This document shows, piece after piece, positions 1 to 6,317 of a DNA stretch of 39,750 nucleotides. The stretch is taken from assembly GCA_947652855.1 (NCBI GenBank), contig CANTEO010000019.1, positions 1 to 39,750 of the forward strand, written 5' to 3'. The DNA comes from an uncultured Roseburia sp. Lineage in GTDB: Bacteria; Bacillota; Clostridia; Lachnospirales; Lachnospiraceae. Under the pieces are notes generated by a model. It saw only the letters and a program-made list of their open reading frames with translations, did no database searches and was not told where the DNA came from. Numbering within the stretch: position 1 is the stretch's first letter; the number at the start of each line of letters is the position of its first letter. Both the position numbers and the translations under genes were made by a program.

Positions 1-3
1 AAT

Positions 4-33
4 AGCCGCCTGGGCGGCTGTTAGATATTTTTT
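4..33 (+). terminator. Possible hairpin terminator at left edge
   Basis: AGCCGCC (4-10) and GGCGGCT (13-19) form a short GC-rich palindrome. It is followed by a T-rich stretch ending in six T (28-33). The shape fits a rho-independent terminator for a plus-strand gene left of the window, but the loop is very tight and the T-run starts 8 bases after the stem. The palindrome could equally be part of a mobile-element end, given the broken comM gene beside it. Confidence 0.3.
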
Positions 34-67
34 ATCGCTTCCTGCACAAGACTCTGCCCCATTTAAA

Positions 68-99
68 CCTTTTAACGATTGCCTGCTATCGTTAAAAGG
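68..99. repeat. Perfect 12-bp inverted repeat beside broken comM
   Basis: CCTTTTAACGAT (68-79) and ATCGTTAAAAGG (88-99) are exact inverted copies around an 8-base spacer. Neither side is followed by a convincing T-run, so it is not a standard terminator. It overlaps the chance stop codon of the truncated comM reading frame and lies in the foreign-looking segment between the window edge and the comM break. A recombinase binding site or element end is possible, but nothing else here proves it. Confidence 0.4.
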
Positions 100-1285
100 A
101 GGTGCAAAATCGGAGGGCGAAACAGCTTCCGAAACGGAAAAAAGGCTCAAAAACCGAAAAAACAAAATGGCGGAATCCGTGAAAAGGCTTATTTTCAGGC
201 ATTTCAGCAATTTTGCATTGTATCAATTTCGGTGTTGCGATGTTCATCGCAGCCGCCAGCATAAAATTTGACGGATAGCGGTAAGCCCCTGACTGCCGCG
301 CCAGCGTGATCTGCCCGTCCTCCATCGGCTGGCGTAAAATTTCCAGCGTAGACTTTTTATACTCGGGAAGCTCATCCAAAAACAGCACCCCATTATGGGC
401 CAGGCTGATCTCCCCCGGCTTTGGAATGGCGCCGCCCCCACATAGCCCATTCGGGCTGACCGTATGGTGCGGCGCGCGGAACGGCCGCCTGTCCATAAGC
501 TCTCCCTGCTCCGGGAGCATCCCGCATACGCTGTAAATTTTTGACACCTCCAGGCTCTCCTCCCTTGTCATCGGCGGCAAGATTCCCGGAATCCTTTTTG
601 CCAGCATGGTCTTGCCCCCTCCCGGCGGGCCGACCATCAAAAAGTGATGCCTCCCCGCGACCGCCACCTCACAGGCGCGCTTCGCCGCCTTCTGCCCATT
701 GATTTCCGAAAAATCCGGCTCCCCCTCTTTTGGGCCTGACTCTTTTTTGCCATAAAACGGCTTTTTTTGATACTGCTCGCCTTTTAGGCACCTCACAAGC
801 TCCCGCAAATTGGAAAAAGCCCATAGATTTACCCCTGGAATCAGGCTGGCCTCCGCCTGGTTGCCAGATGGGAGGATGCAGTTTTTGATCCCGTCCTCCT
901 TCACCTTCGCCACAATCGGCAAAATTCCATGAATCGGCAAAATCTTCCCGTTTAGGCCAATTTCCCCCAAAATCACGGCATCCTGCAAAACCGCCGAATC
1001 GACTTCCCCAAGCGCGGCCAAAATCGCGACCGCAATGGAAAGGTCGCAGCCGGAGCCGGATTTTCTGACATATGCGGGGGAAAGATTGATCGTGATCCGC
1101 TTGGCCGGAAGCTTATGCCCGTTGTTCTGCAAGGCGGTGCGCACGCGCTCCCTGGCCTCCTTCACTTCCGAAGAAAGGAACCCCACCATTTCAAACATGG
1201 GCATTCCGTCGCTGACGTTGGCCTCCACCTGAATGAACACGCAGTCTAAGCCGCGGACAATCGCAGTCTTCACCATACTGTACAT
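92..1285 (-). pseudogene. comM: comM/yifB Mg-chelatase-like AAA+ ATPase, 3' end lost
   Basis: YifB/ComM proteins are AAA+ ATPases of the magnesium-chelatase-like family; ComM in Gram-negatives is a branch-migration helicase in natural transformation. The chosen start is the ATG at 1285 (MYSMVKTAIVRG), preceded by AGGGAGTGA. The N-terminal Lon-protease-like ChlI domain is present (NLSPAYVRKSGSGCDL), followed by Walker A VGPPGGGKTML and the sensor stretch RAPHHTVSPNGLCGGG, then LDELPEY. Family similarity stops abruptly after LAAAMN (codons at about 242-259). Intact members continue with a PCxCGYY-type zinc motif and about 130 more residues, including the arginine finger and lid. Here the frame runs into about 50 unrelated residues and stops at 92. 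The break is clean, which suggests an insertion or rearrangement to the left rather than decay. Function is probably lost unless the 3' part is restored by excision. Confidence 0.85.
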
Positions 1286-1347
1286 AAATTCACTCCCTAT
1301 TCTATTTTTGTTGGGATATGCGTCGAAATTCACAGAAAAAGAAAAGA

Positions 1348-1386
1348 AAAAAGATGGAACTATCATAACATAGATTCCATCTTTTT
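1348..1386 (-). terminator. Intrinsic terminator upstream of comM
   Basis: AAAAAGATGGAA (1348-1359) and TTCCATCTTTTT (1375-1386) form a perfect 12-bp stem with a 15-base loop. Read on the minus strand the stem runs into a long pyrimidine/T-rich tract (1327-1350), as expected for intrinsic termination. It would end a transcript coming from the small ORF at 1411-1521 or from sigK, and so insulate comM. Confidence 0.55.
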
Positions 1387-1410
1387 CAAATAGGTTTTAT
1401 GTCATTTTTT

Positions 1411-1521
1411 TTACTGCTTTGCTAAAAGAGATAAAACTCTGGGCCTCTCCCCCTTCTTATATTTAAAGCCCAAAGCAAACTGGATAATTTCAGGAAAGTA
1501 ATATTTTTTATCTGACATCAT
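1411..1521 (-). CDS. Candidate 36-residue small protein
   Basis: An uninterrupted ATG...TAA frame of 36 codons starts MMSDKKYYFPEIIQF and ends RVLSLLAKQ. It lies in the 304-base gap between sigK and comM and is bracketed by the sigK terminator (1532-1572) and another terminator (1348-1386), so it may be its own transcription unit. The composition is basic and aromatic with no transmembrane segment. A GGGG lies 6 bases before the first ATG, a weak ribosome binding site. A TTGGGT-17-TATGAT promoter-like pair overlaps the start codon, so the transcript might instead be a short RNA. I do not recognise the protein; a chance frame or a gene remnant remains possible. Confidence 0.35.
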   Translation of the reverse strand: MMSDKKYYFPEIIQFALGFKYKKGERPRVLSLLAKQ

Positions 1522-1531
1522 AAAATACCCC

Positions 1532-1572
1532 AAAAAACAACCCAATCGAAAGCATGCCATGCACTCGATTGG
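1532..1572 (-). terminator. sigK intrinsic terminator
   Basis: CCAATCGA (1542-1549) pairs with TCGATTGG (1565-1572), with an inner GCAT/ATGC stem (1552-1555, 1559-1562). On the minus strand the hairpin is followed by GTTG and six T (complement of 1532-1537). It lies 18 bases after the sigK stop codon. Confidence 0.75.
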
Positions 1573-1589
1573 ATTGCCTTTTCCCTATT

Positions 1590-2216
1590 TCACCCCTGCG
1601 CAAACTTCTCGCGCAGCTTAAGCAGCGCCCTTTTCTCAATACGGGACACATACGACCTTGAGATATTCAGCCGTTCCGCAATCTCCCGCTGCGTGATCGG
1701 CTTTCGGTTCCAAAGCCCATATCGGAACAGCAGGATTTCCTTTTCCCTTTCGTCCAGGACATCCGGGATCAGCTCATACAGCTTTAGGATCTGCCGCCTA
1801 AGCTCCAGCTGCTCCACCACGTCTTTTTCGTCCACTTCCACAATGTCCATGAGCTGAATCTGGTTCCCTTCTTTATCCGTGCCAATCGGCTCATACAAGG
1901 ACACCTCCCTTGAGCTTTTTTTCTTGGATCGAAAATACATCAAAAGCTCATTTTCGATGCAGCGCGCCGCATACGTCGCAAGCTTGCTGCCATGATCCTC
2001 CTGAAATGTGGACACCGCTTTGATTAAGCCAATCGTCCCAATGGAAATCAAATCCTCCATTTCCTCATCTGAATTTTGGTACTTTTTGGATATATGGGCA
2101 ACCAGGCGCATATTCCGCTCCACCAATATCTTCTTTGCCTCAGGATCTCCCTCTTTCTGACGCCTAAGATACTCCTTTTCTTCCGCTGCATTGAGGGGAG
2201 TTAAAAAAGTTTTCAA
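1590..2216 (-). CDS. sigK: Sporulation sigma factor SigK (late mother cell)
   Basis: SigK directs RNA polymerase to late mother-cell genes (coat, cortex, mother-cell lysis) during sporulation. The 208 residues contain region 2 (RNMRLVAHI and DLISIGTIGLIKAVSTF, about residues 35-70; TYAARCIENELLMYFR) and a C-terminal region 4 helix-turn-helix (ITQREIAERLNISRSYVSRI, about 174-193). Translation starts at a TTG at 2216, with GAGGTG about 6 bases upstream. An in-frame TGA four codons before it rules out a longer protein. The roughly 20-residue pro-sequence of Bacillus SigK is therefore absent, so membrane-tethered SpoIVFB-type processing is not expected. The gene is continuous and not split by a skin element. 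Downstream is its own terminator; upstream is a SigK/SigE-like promoter. Confidence 0.95.
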   Translation of the reverse strand: MKTFLTPLNAAEEKEYLRRQKEGDPEAKKILVERNMRLVAHISKKYQNSDEEMEDLISIGTIGLIKAVSTFQEDHGSKLATYAARCIENELLMYFRSKKKSSREVSLYEPIGTDKEGNQIQLMDIVEVDEKDVVEQLELRRQILKLYELIPDVLDEREKEILLFRYGLWNRKPITQREIAERLNISRSYVSRIEKRALLKLREKFAQG

Positions 2217-2243
2217 GCCAGCACCTCAAAAACTTACTTAATC

Positions 2244-2271
2244 TATCCTATGAGAAGGCCATGTTGTTCGT
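2244..2271 (-). promoter_or_regulatory. Candidate SigK/SigE-type promoter of sigK
   Basis: On the minus strand CATAGGATA (complement of 2244-2252) fits the SigK -10 pattern CATANNNTA. An AC lies 17 bases upstream (complement of 2270-2271), matching the AC-N17 spacing of SigK -35 elements. It is 28 bases from the TTG start. SigE -10 elements also begin CATA, so sigK could be switched on by SigE and then autoregulated by SigK, as in Bacillus. No good SigA promoter is seen here. Confidence 0.5.
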
Positions 2272-2345
2272 GCCTTTCCATCTTTTTGGAGGCTTATTTA
2301 ATTTTTCAATGCAGGGCAGACGGCAGCTCGCCTTCGCCTATGCGC

Positions 2346-3353
2346 CTATCCGCGCACGCGCTCTGTAAGGCCCACCTTCTTATGCACCTTGCGCAGCGTC
2401 TTTTCCGCGAAATACGCCGCCTTTTCGTCATTTTTCTGAATCATGGCGTCTACGTACGCCTTATCCGCCATCAATTCCGCGTAACGCTTTTGAAGCGGGG
2501 CCAGCTCATCCGCCACAGCCTCTCCTACAGCCAGCTTAAACTCGCCATATCCTTTGCCGTCGAACTCTTTTTCAATCTCCTCGCTGCTTTTTCCCGTCAC
2601 GCAGCCATAAATGTTCATCAAATTGCAGATGCCCGGCTTCTCCTCCAGGAAGCGCACCTCTTTTCCGGAATCCGTCACCGCCCGCTTAAACTTGCGGACA
2701 ATAGCGTCCCTCTCATCCAAAAGAAGGACTGCCGCATTGGCGTTCTCATCGGATTTGGACATCTTTCTTCCCGGATCCTGCAAGCTCATGATCTTGGCTC
2801 CGGCTTTTGGAATATACGCCTCGGGAACAGTGAACACATCCCCGTACAGCGCATTGAACCTCTGCGCGATGTCCCGCGCGATCTCCAAATGCTGCTTTTG
2901 ATCCACGCCCACCGGAACCACGTCCGACTGATACAGCAAAATATCCGCCGCCATCAGCACCGGATACGTGTATAGGCCCGCGTTAATGTTATCCGAATGC
3001 TTTGACGCCTTGTCCTTAAACTGCGTCATGCGGTTTAACTCCCCCATATACGTAAAGCAACTTAAAATCCAGCTAAGCTGCGCATGGGCGGGGACATGGG
3101 ACTGGTAATAGATGCAGTTCTCCTGCGGATCTAAGCCCGCCGCCACGTAAAGCGCATAGAGCGACCTGGCATTCTTGCGAAATTCGGCCGGATTCTGCCG
3201 CACCGTCAAGGAATGCAGATCCATGACCCCATAGAGGCACTCGTATTCCTCATGCAAGGCCACCCAGTTCTTTAACGCCCCAAGGTAATTCCCAAGCGTC
3301 AGCGTCCCCGTCGCCTGCATACCGCTATATAAGATCTTCTTGTCATTTAACAT
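2346..3353 (-). CDS. trpS: Tryptophanyl-tRNA synthetase
   Basis: This class Ic aminoacyl-tRNA synthetase charges tRNA-Trp with tryptophan in the cytoplasm. It has 335 residues, the normal bacterial length. The HIGH-equivalent TLTLGN lies at residues 17-22 and the KMSKS loop GRKMSKSD at about 195-202. The Rossmann-fold substrate stretches PVLMAADILLY and VPVGVDQKQHLEIARD are intact. The ATG follows the stop of the DUF5662 gene by 3 bases, and its ribosome binding site (AGAAGGAG) lies inside that gene's 3' end, so the two are probably translationally coupled. It is the last gene of the operon GH13-like > DUF5662 > trpS. No T-box is visible directly upstream. Confidence 0.97.
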   Translation of the reverse strand: MLNDKKILYSGMQATGTLTLGNYLGALKNWVALHEEYECLYGVMDLHSLTVRQNPAEFRKNARSLYALYVAAGLDPQENCIYYQSHVPAHAQLSWILSCFTYMGELNRMTQFKDKASKHSDNINAGLYTYPVLMAADILLYQSDVVPVGVDQKQHLEIARDIAQRFNALYGDVFTVPEAYIPKAGAKIMSLQDPGRKMSKSDENANAAVLLLDERDAIVRKFKRAVTDSGKEVRFLEEKPGICNLMNIYGCVTGKSSEEIEKEFDGKGYGEFKLAVGEAVADELAPLQKRYAELMADKAYVDAMIQKNDEKAAYFAEKTLRKVHKKVGLTERVRG

Positions 3354-3356
3354 CGC

Positions 3357-3902
3357 TTACTCCTTCTTTCTCCTGTTTTTCAGCACGTCGCTCCGTATAT
3401 AGGAAAACACCGCGTCCTCCCCCTCTTCCGCCAGCATCGTAAGCAGCCGCTCCAGCAGTTCCTTTGTGTTTTCGTGCAGCATATAATGCTCCCTGCCATG
3501 CAGATAATACTGAAGCGGGCTTTCGTCGGTATAGTTTTCTTTTTGATAATTTTTTGACGCGCTGATCCGGTCAATGAACATTTCCACCACATATTTGACC
3601 GGCATCTCCATCCCTGCCATCTGCCGATCCCCGCTTACGGAATAGTCGATCCAATATTCCAGATGGTGCTTATTCCTGCCCTTATGGTGCAGCCATGCCG
3701 AGGAATGCCCCTTGTCCTCCCGCTCCGCGTTGTTTGGGCTCTTATCGCCCTGAAAATACTTACAGCCCACCAAAAACTCGACCGGCGAATATTTCGACCA
3801 GTCATGCATGATTCCCTGACGGTAGAGGCCAACCCGAAAGCAGCCCCTACGCACCAGGCTTTTATGGTGGAGAATCGTCCTTAAGTGACGCCACGCTTTC
3901 AT
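3357..3902 (-). CDS. DUF5662 family protein
   Basis: About 181 residues from the ATG at 3902, which has GAGGTG 9 bases upstream; a GTG at 3914 overlaps that site and is less likely. The family is uncharacterised. Visible conservation is a string of histidines and acids: an early HHK, then MHDWSKYSPVEF, then HHKGRNKHHLEYW. This looks like a helical metal-binding or HD-like site. Some databases label relatives 'catalase', for which there is no support here. It sits between the GH13-like gene (24-base gap) and trpS (3-base gap) and is certainly co-transcribed with them. Function unknown. Confidence 0.85.
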   Translation of the reverse strand: MKAWRHLRTILHHKSLVRRGCFRVGLYRQGIMHDWSKYSPVEFLVGCKYFQGDKSPNNAEREDKGHSSAWLHHKGRNKHHLEYWIDYSVSGDRQMAGMEMPVKYVVEMFIDRISASKNYQKENYTDESPLQYYLHGREHYMLHENTKELLERLLTMLAEEGEDAVFSYIRSDVLKNRRKKE

Positions 3903-3926
3903 TCCGCATTTCACCTCACGTAACCA

Positions 3927-5783
3927 TTATTTTGCAATCAATATGCATACGCTATGCGACTCTATCGTATAGTATGCCTCTTTTAGCTCCTCTGGTTCCG
4001 TTAAAAATGCATTTTTTTCTGCCGTATCCATCACCAAATGCCATTTACGTCCACGTTTTTGCTTAGGAAGGGCAAAATTCTTCTGAAAATCCGAAAAATT
4101 AAACCCCACGTAAACGTCTTCCTCTTCATCGGCATATTTGCCGCAATAAAGGATGCCAAGCGACCTCCGGCAATAATAATGCCGCGGGATCCAGGCGTCT
4201 TCCTCATGGTAGGATAAATCAGGGCAGCCATAAGACTTTACGTCCATCAGGCTCATTGGCTGCTCTAAACGCAAAATCCGATGGGCCTTTCGGAAGGCGG
4301 CCAGCTTCTTCATATATTTCAAAAACGCGCGGTCCTGACCCGTCTGCCGCCAATCCTTCCAACCGATCGGATTGTCCTGGCAATAGGCGTTATTGTTCCC
4401 CTTCTGCGAATTGCCGTCTTCATCCCCGGCCATCAGCATCGGCACGCCCTGCGCCAAAAACAGCATTGCCGCCGCGTTTTTCATGCGCCGGTCGCGGATT
4501 TTATGTACGTTCCGGCTTGTCGTCTCGCCTTCCACGCCGCAATTGTTGCTGTAGTTCCACTCCAGTCCGTCCGCATTGTTCTCCCCGTTCGCCTCGTTGT
4601 GCTTTCTTTCATAGCAGAAGAGATCCTTTAACGTAAATCCATTGTGATCCGCGATATAATTGACATATCCGATCTTTTCATTTTGCTTTTTCAGCTGATC
4701 CGCCAGTTCCCAGATGTTCCCGTCAATCCCGCAGGCCAATTTCCGGCAAGGATAGAGAAACTCATCCGTATCCAGGAAAAACCTGGGAAATGCCTTTTCC
4801 TCATCTGAAATCAAATGCTCCGCGGCTCCCTTATAAAAAATTTTCGTCCGCCCCAAATAAGGGTCGTCTAGCAGCAAATCAAGCGGAATCCCATCTCCCT
4901 GTAAATGAAAGCCGTCCACATGATATTCCCTGACCCAATGCCGCAGCGCTTCAAGAATCCTTCTCTTCGGCGCATAGTTTGAAAAATCCATCTCCAAAAT
5001 GCATTCCATGCCCTTCTTGTGCATCTGCAAAATGCATTCTTTCAATTCCAGCGCGGCGGAGTCCCCTTCGGCATACGATGCCTTTGGCGCAAAATACATC
5101 CCTTCCCCATAGCCCCAGTAATTGATCTGAAACCGCGGCTTCTCTTCTTGCTTCTTAATCTTATCCTTTTTGGATGGCTTCCAGCGCGCATAGGAGTCCG
5201 ACTGGCTTTCTTTCTTCGGAATCAGCTCCTCAAACTCATATACCGGCATCAGCTCCACCGACGTGACGCCAAGCGACTTCAAATAAGACAGCTTCTGCGT
5301 AAGGCCGCGGAACGTCCCGCGCCCAGGCGTGCCTTCCGACATGCCCATCGTGAATCCCCGGACATGGAGCTTATAAAGCACCATATCTGTCCTGGCAATC
5401 TCCTTCTCCCGCTCGCCTCTCCAGGAAAAACGGAGTTCCTCATGCCGACAGCGAAGGGGCGACGTTAAGCGCCGGCTTTCGTCCGCCCATGCCTCCCGTC
5501 CCACAACCCTCCTTGCATAAGGATCCATAACAAGCTTTCCGTCAATCCAAAAATTATAGTCTATCTCTGAAAGATCCAGCCCATCCACCTGGATCGCCCG
5601 AAGGTTCCCTTTTGAAAACTCCCCCGGCACGGCAATTTCCTGCGGCTTCGCATTCTTTCCTCGTTCATAAATCAGCACCTTGCAGTCTGACTCCTTTCTG
5701 CATTCCATGCAAAAATTCGCCCATGTCCTGCCCTTTGTTGCCCCTAATCGGGAAAAATCCCCTTTTTTCACGTTTAATTTCAT
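3927..5783 (-). CDS. GH13 debranching-enzyme-like protein lacking catalytic residues
   Basis: A 618-residue relative of isoamylase/GlgX glycogen debranching enzymes, starting at the ATG at 5783 (MKLNVKKGDF) with AAAGGTGA 6 bases upstream. An N-terminal E-set/CBM48-like part (about 1-125) precedes a GH13 barrel with landmarks shared with the active paralog at 24612-27011: LHVRGFT, GVTSVELMPVYEFEE, INYWGYG, NNCGVEGET, NNAYCQDNPIGW. The catalytic core is degenerate. The nucleophile Asp of DGFRFD is Gln295 (DGFHLQ), the acid/base Glu is replaced (KIFYKG, Lys318), and the stabilising Asp of CHDG is Asn381 (DHNG). Region I FNHT is FSNY, and the loop between regions I and II is collapsed. The frame is intact over its whole length, so it looks maintained. 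I infer a non-catalytic glycan-binding or regulatory paralog. Confidence 0.85.
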   Translation of the reverse strand: MKLNVKKGDFSRLGATKGRTWANFCMECRKESDCKVLIYERGKNAKPQEIAVPGEFSKGNLRAIQVDGLDLSEIDYNFWIDGKLVMDPYARRVVGREAWADESRRLTSPLRCRHEELRFSWRGEREKEIARTDMVLYKLHVRGFTMGMSEGTPGRGTFRGLTQKLSYLKSLGVTSVELMPVYEFEELIPKKESQSDSYARWKPSKKDKIKKQEEKPRFQINYWGYGEGMYFAPKASYAEGDSAALELKECILQMHKKGMECILEMDFSNYAPKRRILEALRHWVREYHVDGFHLQGDGIPLDLLLDDPYLGRTKIFYKGAAEHLISDEEKAFPRFFLDTDEFLYPCRKLACGIDGNIWELADQLKKQNEKIGYVNYIADHNGFTLKDLFCYERKHNEANGENNADGLEWNYSNNCGVEGETTSRNVHKIRDRRMKNAAAMLFLAQGVPMLMAGDEDGNSQKGNNNAYCQDNPIGWKDWRQTGQDRAFLKYMKKLAAFRKAHRILRLEQPMSLMDVKSYGCPDLSYHEEDAWIPRHYYCRRSLGILYCGKYADEEEDVYVGFNFSDFQKNFALPKQKRGRKWHLVMDTAEKNAFLTEPEELKEAYYTIESHSVCILIAK

Positions 5784-5826
5784 GTTTTTATCACCTTTTA
5801 TCCCTAAACTAAGCAAGTATACGTCT

Positions 5827-5855
5827 ATTATAGCGCCTTTTGGTACATTTTGTAT
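5827..5855 (-). promoter_or_regulatory. Possible promoter of GH13-like/DUF5662/trpS operon
   Basis: A perfect minus-strand TATAAT (complement of 5827-5832) lies 44 bases upstream of the ATG at 5783. The hexamer 17 bases further upstream is poor (ATACAA). It is back to back with the plus-strand promoter at 5873-5901. Confidence 0.4.
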
Positions 5856-5872
5856 ATCTTTTTCTGCACTTA

Positions 5873-5901
5873 TTGCATAACAGATTCATTTATATTATAA
5901 T
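5873..5901 (+). promoter_or_regulatory. SigA promoter of DUF1292 gene
   Basis: TTGCAT (5873-5878), a 17-base spacer and TATAAT (5896-5901) make a near-consensus housekeeping promoter 33 bases upstream of the ATG at 5935. Confidence 0.7.
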
Positions 5902-5934
5902 CCATACAGCATCACAATTTGAAAGGAGGCTCTT

Positions 5935-6240
5935 ATGGACAGCCAAAACAATACTTTACCGGAAAGCGACGAAGACATCCTCGTCACGCTGGACATGGAT
6001 GACGGGACGAAAGTGGAATGCGAGATTTTGACGATTTTTGATGTGAAGGGACAGGACTACATCGCGCTTCTGCCCACAGAAGGAGAAGGAGCAGACGAAG
6101 AAACCGTTTACATCTACCGCTATTTCGAAGATGAAGACGGAAATCCCTCCCTGGAAAACATTGAAAGCGACGAGGAATACGAAGCCGTAGAAGAGCGGTT
6201 TGACGAGCTGCTGGATGAAGCCGAATTCGAAGAAGCTTAA
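5935..6240 (+). CDS. DUF1292 family small acidic protein
   Basis: 101 residues, strongly acidic. It starts at an ATG behind GAAAGGAGG. The core DILVTLDMDDGTKVECEI, the DIALL-like strand (QDYIALLP) and the C-terminal VYIYRYFEDEDG are typical of DUF1292, a small Firmicutes beta-rich family of unknown function often found near yrvL/ruvX-type genes. The tail (about 75-101) is a Glu/Asp-rich helix. Here it stands alone, has its own SigA-like promoter, and ends at a strong hairpin. It is the only plus-strand gene in the first 20 kb. Confidence 0.85.
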   Translation: MDSQNNTLPESDEDILVTLDMDDGTKVECEILTIFDVKGQDYIALLPTEGEGADEETVYIYRYFEDEDGNPSLENIESDEEYEAVEERFDELLDEAEFEEA

Positions 6241-6255
6241 TTGAGAAGAGGAAAT

Positions 6256-6289
6256 GAGGGCGCCGCACAGCAATCTGTGCAGCGCCCTC
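6256..6289. terminator. Hairpin between convergent genes
   Basis: GAGGGCGC (6256-6263) plus GCACAG (6265-6270) pair with CTGTGC (6275-6280) and GCGCCCTC (6282-6289). This gives a 14-bp stem with one mismatch and a CAAT loop. It lies 16 bases after the DUF1292 stop and 29 bases after the GH20 stop on the other strand. T-runs are poor on both sides, but position and stability fit a shared bidirectional terminator. Confidence 0.6.
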
Positions 6290-6317
6290 ATGTTATGACG
6301 TCACATCAAACGCTTCG

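Noticed and set aside
79..264. Plus-strand 61-codon frame across the comM junction
   Set aside because: It runs antisense through the comM break, has no ribosome binding site at a usable distance, and its sequence resembles no protein; probably chance.
2250..2975. Plus-strand 241-codon frame
   Set aside because: Fully antisense to trpS, whose motifs are complete; no start signal and atypical composition.
3357..3902. Catalase label for DUF5662
   Set aside because: No haem-catalase motif and far too short; only His/Asp-rich motifs of an uncharacterised family are visible.
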